64,000 nt of DNA, taken from assembly GCA_019638275.1 (NCBI GenBank), contig JAHBUC010000016.1:1-64000 (forward strand). Direction: 5' to 3'. The notes beneath the pieces are model-generated. The model saw nothing but the letters and a program-made list of their open reading frames with translations. It was not told where the DNA came from and ran no database searches. Made by a program: the position numbers and the translations under genes. The DNA is from Cyclobacteriaceae bacterium. Its GTDB lineage: Bacteria; Bacteroidota; Bacteroidia; Cytophagales; Cyclobacteriaceae. Below, one piece after another: positions 1 through 6,399 of the stretch (positions are counted from its first letter, which is position 1; every line of letters begins with the position of its first letter).

Positions 1-1
1 A

Positions 2-1387
2 GCCATACAATATAAACCCGACCTTTCAGACGCCTACTACTGGCGGGGAAGTGCCTACTATGCGCTTCGCATGGATGCTGAGGCGATCTATGATTTTACA
101 GAATGCATTAGGCTTAAACCTGATCTCATCGATGCACATTATTATCGCGGACAAGCCTATTATGGTTCGCAGAACTATGAAGAGGCTATAAAGAATTTTA
201 ATCAAACTCTTGCATTAAAACCCGCGCATCTTGATGCGCTGTACTACCGGGGTAATTCTTACTATTCATTAAGGTTGCATCAGGAGGCCATTGCCGATTT
301 TTCAAAAGTAATAGAACAAAACAGGAATTATACCCAGGCATATTTTTACAGAGGCAATTGTTATTACTTACAAGGGAATGACATAGAGGCAATAAAAGAC
401 TTCACCTCTGCCATTCAACAAAAATCCGATCATACAGAAGCCTATTTCTGGCGAGGCGTTTCCCAATTTATGGCAGGCCAAAATGAAAATGCTGAGGCAG
501 ATCTTAATAAAGCATTACAACTGCGGCCAAATTATCCGGAAGTGTATTACTGGAAGGGACGGTTACGCTTTACACAGGTAAAAGACAATGAGTCCATCGA
601 AAATTTTACAGCAGCCATTAACCTCCGTCACGATTATGCTGACGCGTGGCATTACCGAGGCTATGTTAAATACTTTGGACAACAGTATGATGATGCAACA
701 CGCGATATCAACAAGGCAATTGAAATCAATCCACTTCACGCAGATGCTTACTATGCGCGTGGTTTGGTTGAATTTGCACTGGCCAATGACGAAAAGGCGA
801 TTACTGCTTTAAATCAGGCGATTGAAATACGACCGACTTTTGCTGATGCCCTGATGACGCGCGGAAAGGTGAAATACTTCATGCAACGATACAGCGAAGC
901 CACCATTGACCTGACCCGCTCAATTGAGATAAAACCCTCAGCCGATGCATACTACTGGCGCGGCTACGCTAATTACATGCTTAAAGTGGATAACCAGGCT
1001 ATGGCCGATTACACAAAAGCCATTCAGTTAAAGCCGAATTACCCCGAAGCCCTTTTGCGAAGAGGTGATTTGCGCTACATCAAGGAAATGGATCAGCTTT
1101 CGCTGGAAGATTTCAATGAAGCCATCCGGATAAGTCCGCAATATGCTGAAGCCTACTGCCTGCGTGCCCGCACCAGGCTGGCGTTAAATCAAACCGAGGA
1201 AGCCTTGCGGGATGCCAATAAGGCGCTGGAGCTAAAGGCGGGCTATGCAGAAGCATATTATTACCAGAGTCAGGCATTTGCTAAACTGGGCAAGCGAGCC
1301 GAAGCCATGACTGCCATTAATAAAGCACTGGAGTTTGCCCCCGGAAATGCCACGTACCAGAATTACAAAGTTTCATTGGGGAATTAG
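2..1387 (+). CDS. TPR-repeat protein, 5' end outside the window
   Basis: The open frame runs in from the left edge (codons from base 2 already read as TPR sequence), so the ATG at 71 is only an internal methionine. The visible part is almost nothing but tetratricopeptide repeats of 34 residues, about thirteen of them, each with the usual A-Y-Y-x-R-G and A-I-x-D-F/L-x-K-A-I-x-L/I-x-P pattern. Such arrays are protein-binding scaffolds; no enzymatic domain, signal peptide or membrane segment is visible in this part. The repeats are unusually rich in YYxRG (tyrosine-arginine-glycine) helix A motifs. The protein ends directly after the last repeat without a C-terminal domain. The partner and role cannot be told from the sequence. 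A tRNA gene follows 65 bp downstream. Confidence 0.9.
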   Translation, partial: AIQYKPDLSDAYYWRGSAYYALRMDAEAIYDFTECIRLKPDLIDAHYYRGQAYYGSQNYEEAIKNFNQTLALKPAHLDALYYRGNSYYSLRLHQEAIADFSKVIEQNRNYTQAYFYRGNCYYLQGNDIEAIKDFTSAIQQKSDHTEAYFWRGVSQFMAGQNENAEADLNKALQLRPNYPEVYYWKGRLRFTQVKDNESIENFTAAINLRHDYADAWHYRGYVKYFGQQYDDATRDINKAIEINPLHADAYYARGLVEFALANDEKAITALNQAIEIRPTFADALMTRGKVKYFMQRYSEATIDLTRSIEIKPSADAYYWRGYANYMLKVDNQAMADYTKAIQLKPNYPEALLRRGDLRYIKEMDQLSLEDFNEAIRISPQYAEAYCLRARTRLALNQTEEALRDANKALELKAGYAEAYYYQSQAFAKLGKRAEAMTAINKALEFAPGNATYQNYKVSLGN

Positions 1388-1452
1388 CACAAACCGGTTG
1401 GGATTTTACCCCTCAAAATGCTAACATTGCGACCTGATTTTTGATCAAATCA

Positions 1453-1526
1453 GGGCCCATAGCTCAGCTGGTTAGAGCACCTGACTCATAATCAGGGGGT
1501 CGCAGGATCGTGCCCTGCTGGGCCCA
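1453..1526 (+). tRNA. tRNA with CAT anticodon, probably tRNA-Ile2 (lysidine type)
   Basis: A full cloverleaf can be drawn: acceptor GGGCCCA/TGGGCCC, D-stem GCTC/GAGC with GG in the loop, anticodon stem CCTGA/TCAGG with loop CTCATAA (anticodon CAT at 1487-1489), variable loop GGGTC, T-stem GCAGG/CCTGC and discriminator A1526. CCA is not encoded. CAT can mean elongator Met, initiator Met or Ile2; the first acceptor pair G-C excludes a typical bacterial initiator, and C4-G69 with C5-G68 are features known to be read by TilS in tRNA-Ile2, so Ile2 is preferred over elongator Met. The T-loop is odd: ATCGTGC instead of the usual TTCRANY, with T54 and A58 both exchanged (A54, T58). Confidence 0.88.
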
Positions 1527-1556
1527 CAAAAGCCGCGGAAGTTTCTGCGGCTTTTT
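1510..1556 (+). repeat. Direct repeat copy 1: tRNA 3' end plus terminator
   Basis: These 47 bases, covering the second half of the T-arm, the 3' acceptor strand and the terminator, recur at 1890-1936 with one mismatch (G1537 versus A1917), exactly 380 bp downstream. Eleven bases further upstream (TCAGGGGTCGC) are also duplicated with one G fewer in copy 2. This copy is part of the intact tRNA. Confidence 0.92.
1528..1556 (+). terminator. Intrinsic terminator after the tRNA
   Basis: Hairpin AAAAGCCGCGGAA/TTCTGCGGCTTTT (one G-T wobble at 1537/1546) with loop GTT, followed by a T run. It directly follows the tRNA and is repeated almost exactly at 1908-1936. Confidence 0.8.
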
Positions 1557-1568
1557 CTATTTTACACA

Positions 1569-1859
1569 ATGCCCGGATGCTATATACTCTTTAGCCAATC
1601 GTTAAATCAATTCTACATTGGTGCCACCCATGAAGATGTGGTACACCGAATTCAAAAACACAATCAAGGTTTTTATGGAAAATCAAAATTCACTTCTAAG
1701 ACCAAAGACTGGGAGCTCCTCTTGTTTATTGAATGCAATGACTATCCACAAGCTGTCAATATTGAACGACATATTAAAAAAATGAAAAGCAAAACGTACA
1801 TAACTAACCTAGCAAAATATCCTGAAATGATACTCAAACTGAAAGACAGATATAAATAA
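1569..1859 (+). CDS. Small GIY-YIG nuclease
   Basis: A 96-residue single-domain GIY-YIG endonuclease. The first motif is degenerate (CYI at residues 4-6 instead of GIY/VYI), the second is intact (FYIG near residue 16), and the catalytic arginine (VVHRIQKHN) and the metal-binding glutamate (ERHIKKMKS) are present, so it looks competent to cut DNA. No DNA-binding extension is seen. Only 12 bp separate the ATG from the T run of the tRNA terminator, which leaves no room for a normal promoter; expression may depend on readthrough from the tRNA. The stop codon abuts a duplicated, broken copy of the tRNA 3' end. That bracket of tRNA-derived repeats suggests the gene arrived as a 380-bp unit at the tRNA. 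Such small GIY-YIG genes are widespread in Bacteroidota and usually have no assigned role. Confidence 0.88.
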   Translation: MPGCYILFSQSLNQFYIGATHEDVVHRIQKHNQGFYGKSKFTSKTKDWELLLFIECNDYPQAVNIERHIKKMKSKTYITNLAKYPEMILKLKDRYK

Positions 1860-1870
1860 TCAGGGGTCGC

Positions 1871-1888
1871 TCCCGATAGCTATCGGGA
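1871..1888. repeat. 18-bp perfect palindrome in the broken tRNA copy
   Basis: TCCCGATAGCTATCGGGA equals its own reverse complement. It replaces AGGATC of the intact tRNA, so it destroys the 5' strand of the T-stem in the second tRNA copy. It could be a recombination scar or a dispersed genomic palindrome. Confidence 0.85.
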
Positions 1889-1889
1889 C

Positions 1890-1936
1890 GTGCCCTGCTG
1901 GGCCCACAAAAGCCGCAGAAGTTTCTGCGGCTTTTT
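1890..1936 (+). repeat. Direct repeat copy 2: partial tRNA 3' end plus terminator
   Basis: Matches 1510-1556 at 46 of 47 bases. It holds GTGCCCTGCTGGGCCCAC of the tRNA 3' end and the complete terminator but has no tRNA 5' half, so it is not a functional tRNA. With copy 1 it brackets the GIY-YIG gene like the two ends of an integrated element. Confidence 0.92.
1908..1936. terminator. Bidirectional intrinsic terminator
   Basis: Perfect 13-bp stem AAAAGCCGCAGAA/TTCTGCGGCTTTT with loop GTT, A run on the left and T run on the right. It can end both the GIY-YIG transcript and the oncoming reverse-strand oxidoreductase, whose stop codon (1935-1937) overlaps its edge. Confidence 0.78.
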
Positions 1937-3023
1937 ACTTTTTAAGGAATACTTCCTTACCCGTCCTAGCGCTTTCCTTAGCCGCTTCCAAAATCTCTAC
2001 TACGATCATGTTGTTTTCCAAAGACGAGAGATCATAATCAGGTAAAACCAATTTTTTACGAACCACAGCTTCCAGCAACGCAAATGGATCATCATAAGGC
2101 GCAGTTCGCTCGGCCAGCGTTTCAATTCTAAATGCATCTTCCCCTTTCAATCGGATTTGCATGTTACTGCGGTTAAGGCTATGGGCATAACCCGTACTCC
2201 CGTATACTTCCATATCCTTCCTGCTAAATGGCCAGTTCCAGGAAGCCTGGATAATTCCTTGCATGTCCGCATATTCAAGAATAATGGTGGCTTCGTCATC
2301 TACTTTCGGATAAACATCGGGTTTTAATTGCTGAAGCACTGCCGTGACTGAGGTTGGCTTTCTACCTTGTGCTAGCCACGTGATCAGATTTGCGCCATAA
2401 CAACCAAAATCAGTTACTGCTCCTCCTCCATTTTGTATGGGGTCAGTAAGCCAATCCAAAAATTCTTTATTGACTCCAATTTCTTTTGGGCCTTCATGAC
2501 CATCGTGCACCACTATTTTTCGAAGCTTGCCAAGTTCTCCCTCTTCAGCAAGCTGTTTTACTTTGTGATTTGTAGCATACCAGGTGGTTTCATAATTGGT
2601 GAGCAAATGAATGTTGTGTTTTTTCGCCAAGGCTTGCATCTTAAGCGCATGATCCATACTCACTGCCAACGGTTTTTCCACCATTACATGAATGCCCTTA
2701 GGCGCACATACCTGAACAACTTGCAAATGATCATAAATTGAGCCGAATGCCGTCACGGCTTCGGGCATTGTTTTGGCAATCATCTCTTCAAGAGATGCAA
2801 ACCATAAGTCTTGTGGTAAGTTATGTTGCTTAAGATAACGAAGGGCTAATTCCTGATTTGGTTCTGCAATACCAACAAGCTGAATATCTCCGCGGTCTGC
2901 TCTTCCCAAAATCCAATGAACGTGCGTGTGGGTTAATCCCGCAACGCCTACTCGTAAGGGTTCAGACAAACCCGGTAACATAAATGCGATCAAAAAAGCA
3001 GAAAGACAAATCAACCTCTTCAT
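1935..3023 (-). CDS. Exported Gfo/Idh/MocA-family oxidoreductase
   Basis: NAD(P)-dependent sugar dehydrogenase fold: an N-terminal Rossmann domain beginning LRVGVAGLTHTHV and the family EKP signature (MVEKPLAVS, with the lysine that binds cofactor and substrate), followed by the alpha/beta C-terminal domain. From the ATG at 3023 the protein opens with a classic Sec signal peptide (MKRLICLSAFLIAFMLPG), and so should act outside the cytoplasm. An in-frame ATG at 3059, immediately after the stop of the upstream gene, would add 12 residues before the signal and is less likely. The glycine loop carries THTH, a variant known in some members. The substrate is unknown. It lies 36 bp downstream of the large surface protein on the same strand, so the two may be co-transcribed. 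Confidence 0.87.
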   Translation of the reverse strand: MKRLICLSAFLIAFMLPGLSEPLRVGVAGLTHTHVHWILGRADRGDIQLVGIAEPNQELALRYLKQHNLPQDLWFASLEEMIAKTMPEAVTAFGSIYDHLQVVQVCAPKGIHVMVEKPLAVSMDHALKMQALAKKHNIHLLTNYETTWYATNHKVKQLAEEGELGKLRKIVVHDGHEGPKEIGVNKEFLDWLTDPIQNGGGAVTDFGCYGANLITWLAQGRKPTSVTAVLQQLKPDVYPKVDDEATIILEYADMQGIIQASWNWPFSRKDMEVYGSTGYAHSLNRSNMQIRLKGEDAFRIETLAERTAPYDDPFALLEAVVRKKLVLPDYDLSSLENNMIVVEILEAAKESARTGKEVFLKK

Positions 3024-3059
3024 AGCTGAAACAGTTAAACGGAACCAGAAGCTACTCAT

Positions 3060-6000
3060 TTACTTAACCACATGCAACCAACTTTTGCACGTGGCTTGAT
3101 CGCCAATGGTTAGTATGTAATAATAAACACCGGCATCAAGATCATTAGCCGACCAGTCGTATTGATAATCGTTGGACTCGTAAACCTGCTTACCCCACCG
3201 GTTGTACACCTTTAGTGACACTTTCAGGCCAACATCGGCCGGGGTTTGGCCGGGGAAATTTTCCGGATTTCCATATTGAATGGTGAATATATCGTTTTGA
3301 CCCGCTGTAATTTCGGGTGTAATCACGTTGGGGACAATCATGGAGTAGATCGGCAGGTTTATCAGTTTCTCGTACACACAAAATTCCTTTACACCCGTCA
3401 ATCGCATGGTAAACATCCCGTCCTGCTGGTACGTGTGCTTTACTTCCGGCAAATCAGTCGTTGTTCCATCTCCAAAATCGAATAGAAAAAGTTCATCCGG
3501 ATTAGTGTCTGTCAGGTTTCGAACAAATACTTCCGGTCGCGATATACAGTCGGTAATAAATGTATAGTCCCATTTAACATCAATAAACGGAACCACTTCA
3601 ATGTTTACCGTGTCTTTCAGTCTGCATCCATTGGCATCGGTAACGGTAACATAGTACCGGGTGCTCACCTCGGGTTTAACCACTGGTGATGTCAGTGGTC
3701 CGTCATCGGTACGCCACTCGTACAGAATACCTCCAGTTCCGGAGAGCGAATATGATGTTCCAAAACAAATCTTGTCATCGTCCTGCACCTTCAATAAATT
3801 CCGAAACACATGAATGGTGGTGAATGCAGAATCAACACCAATACACGTATTCAGGTCAATAGCCTTCAGTTTTACGGTGTAGGTTCCCTCATTCTCATAT
3901 TGATGCACAAACGATGTGGTATCTGTTTTCGTCAGTTTTGTACCATCACCCAAATCCCACTCATAAAATTCTCCACCGGTACTAAAGTTTTGAAAACGAA
4001 TGGAATCCGGAAAGCAAACCTGATTAAGCCCCGGGGCATCAAAAGCAACCGAGTTGGTTTGCAGGCGCGCACGCAGGGATGACAGATCGAATTTGAATGC
4101 TGCATTATTGCAATTTGGACTGTTATTGGTTCTTGACCACGCACCGGGAGTAGTAGGAAAATCAGAAGTTGGGCCGTTTGTTGCATTTAATGCTGCGCAT
4201 CCTGAACACACGGCATGGTAAACAATACCACTTTTATCAAACCGGCTGGTGCCACCATCTACGTGGGTGCGCGATTGCGTTCCTCCCAGAAATGTTGCGT
4301 ATAGCAATTCACTCGCATCTGCGGTGAGCACAATAAAATAGAAATCTGATCCACTTGTAGTTTTCTGCAACGCATCATTGGTTACAGGCATACCATTGGT
4401 TGTGCTGTAATTCCAAAAAATACCACTCTGATTTATCAACCCACCCCAACCCGACATGTACAGGTTATTACAATCGTTCACCAAAAAGGCGGTAGGTGAG
4501 ATATTGGGTATACCAATGCCCGACCCAAATACTGTTGAGAATTCCAATTCCTTTAAATCGCCTGAAAGTTTTTGTACAAATTGGCCACTGTTAGGGTTAC
4601 TATACACACCAGGTGTTACCGGAAAGTTTCCATTGGTCTGTCCGTAAACATAAACTGAACCCTCGTAATCCAGATCAATAAAATAAACCTGATCAAAATT
4701 TGTGGTTCCGGTAAAAGTAGCATGCATGATTGAATCACCATTTGGTGCAATTCGTGCCAGCCAGCCATCTGCTCCGCCAGCCAAAATCGGTTGATACGCA
4801 CCATCTGTAATTGGAAAATTTGAACTGGTGGTGCCGCCTGCTATGTAAACCGATTTCATACTATCTATTTTCAACGTATGCGAAGCATCAACACCACTAC
4901 CGCCAAGGAAACTTGACCACTCAATATGCTCCAACATAGGATTGAGTTTGACCAATATAGCATCTGTTGATCCACCCTTATAGGTGGTGCTAAAACTACT
5001 TATGGCCGGAAAATCTACAGAAGAAGTAACCGAACTGATATACACATAACCAAGTGAGTCGGTAATTACGTCACCACGCATTTCATCACCGTAGTTACGT
5101 GTAAGGGGGCCAGCTACCGGATTAATACCATCATTACCGGATCCTCCCAAAAACGTAGATGCTTTCAACTTATCACCAGTCGGGCTGATACGTGTTACAA
5201 AAATATCTGAACCGTTTGGATAATTCTCAATTACAAGTGAGCCTGTACTCGTTCCGCCAGCAAATGTCTGACGGAAAGCATCAAGTGTTGTTGGAAAATC
5301 CAATGAGCTTGTTGTACCCAAGACAATGAGATCTCCATTGTAGTCCATTACCAGACTATGAGGTGTCTCATTACTCGCACCACCTAGATAGCTGGCATAC
5401 AATAACTGACTTCCAGTTGAATCATACTTTAAAATTGCAACATCATACTCTCCACCATAGCCAGTTTGAAAAGCACCCGATGTGGCCGGGAAAGTACCAG
5501 CAACATCACGATGGTTTGTTATACCTGATGAATAAAGTGTTCCACGCTCCCCTGGTGTAGCCGTACTCCCCCAATTATCAGCTGTTGAGCCTGAATAGGT
5601 TGAAAAAATCAACAAAGGATCAATCACAAGTTCATAACACGCATCATATCCATCCGGAAAATAAAATCGAAGAACATTATCCTCAAGCACGTATTCACTC
5701 CTCACCTCACATACTACACCGTCAATAACCTGGTAGGTAAACGGTTTCTTCTCAATAAGTTGTCCTACCGATGTTCCGATGAACACGTTGCCATTTTCAA
5801 GCCTGAGTTCATCGGCACCATCTACTTGAATCTGAATGGAATTTGTACTTGCATCCGGCTTCACAATAAAATCGTACTTCAGGTTTGATTGAAGAGATGT
5901 GATTCGGAGATCAACACCTTCATAGATATCCGGATAGACAATATTGTGCCATGCATTAGCGCGTGAAGCCCATTTGGATTGATCATTTCCCAGGAAAAAA

Positions 6001-6347
6001 TTGTAGTACTCTTTTGCCTTAACTGATGGAATTGGTCTGGATGCCGTATTGGAACCCGGAAAGGTTATTCGCACATGGTGCGCATCCATCATGTTCTCTG
6101 CTTGTCCATCCGATTCATTCACCTGATGATCCATGTGGTCATGCGCATGATCATCTTGCTGATCAAACAGGTAAAGTGAAAACTGTCCCGGTGAAAGCAT
6201 CAAACGACCACCTGGTGTTCGCGCGGCAAAATCAATGTGTTCGGGCCATTGGTTTTTATTCTCAATAAACTTGAGTTGCGGATTTTGTGCCCAGCCAACG
6301 GTTAAAGCGAAAATAGCTATTGAAAATAATACGTAACGGATCACCAT
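3060..6347 (-). CDS. Large T9SS surface protein: DUF7948, SBBP propeller, PKD, gliding-type C-terminus
   Basis: A 1095-residue secreted protein. Order: Sec signal peptide (1-20, ending WAQ); a DUF7948-type N-terminal domain (LKFIENKNQWPEHIDFAAR onward); a long stretch of SBBP-type beta-propeller repeats (about 250-770, recurrent S/T-x-F-L-G-G-S-G and D-x-x-G-N/Y-V-Y-I-x-G units); PKD-like beta domains (EWDLGDGT, LFDFGDGT, about 810-1000); and a gliding motility-associated C-terminal sorting domain (PNVITPE to the end, with VYNRWGKQVYES). The last region is the known signal for export and anchoring by the type IX system. Residues 66-91 are rich in histidine and aspartate, possibly a metal site. 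Likely an adhesin or cell-surface scaffold; no enzymatic residues recognised. Confidence 0.9.
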   Translation of the reverse strand: MVIRYVLFSIAIFALTVGWAQNPQLKFIENKNQWPEHIDFAARTPGGRLMLSPGQFSLYLFDQQDDHAHDHMDHQVNESDGQAENMMDAHHVRITFPGSNTASRPIPSVKAKEYYNFFLGNDQSKWASRANAWHNIVYPDIYEGVDLRITSLQSNLKYDFIVKPDASTNSIQIQVDGADELRLENGNVFIGTSVGQLIEKKPFTYQVIDGVVCEVRSEYVLEDNVLRFYFPDGYDACYELVIDPLLIFSTYSGSTADNWGSTATPGERGTLYSSGITNHRDVAGTFPATSGAFQTGYGGEYDVAILKYDSTGSQLLYASYLGGASNETPHSLVMDYNGDLIVLGTTSSLDFPTTLDAFRQTFAGGTSTGSLVIENYPNGSDIFVTRISPTGDKLKASTFLGGSGNDGINPVAGPLTRNYGDEMRGDVITDSLGYVYISSVTSSVDFPAISSFSTTYKGGSTDAILVKLNPMLEHIEWSSFLGGSGVDASHTLKIDSMKSVYIAGGTTSSNFPITDGAYQPILAGGADGWLARIAPNGDSIMHATFTGTTNFDQVYFIDLDYEGSVYVYGQTNGNFPVTPGVYSNPNSGQFVQKLSGDLKELEFSTVFGSGIGIPNISPTAFLVNDCNNLYMSGWGGLINQSGIFWNYSTTNGMPVTNDALQKTTSGSDFYFIVLTADASELLYATFLGGTQSRTHVDGGTSRFDKSGIVYHAVCSGCAALNATNGPTSDFPTTPGAWSRTNNSPNCNNAAFKFDLSSLRARLQTNSVAFDAPGLNQVCFPDSIRFQNFSTGGEFYEWDLGDGTKLTKTDTTSFVHQYENEGTYTVKLKAIDLNTCIGVDSAFTTIHVFRNLLKVQDDDKICFGTSYSLSGTGGILYEWRTDDGPLTSPVVKPEVSTRYYVTVTDANGCRLKDTVNIEVVPFIDVKWDYTFITDCISRPEVFVRNLTDTNPDELFLFDFGDGTTTDLPEVKHTYQQDGMFTMRLTGVKEFCVYEKLINLPIYSMIVPNVITPEITAGQNDIFTIQYGNPENFPGQTPADVGLKVSLKVYNRWGKQVYESNDYQYDWSANDLDAGVYYYILTIGDQATCKSWLHVVK

Positions 6348-6399
6348 ACTCGTTCCCTATCAAAACCTGACAAGCAAAATACGAAATTTTACAAATTGC

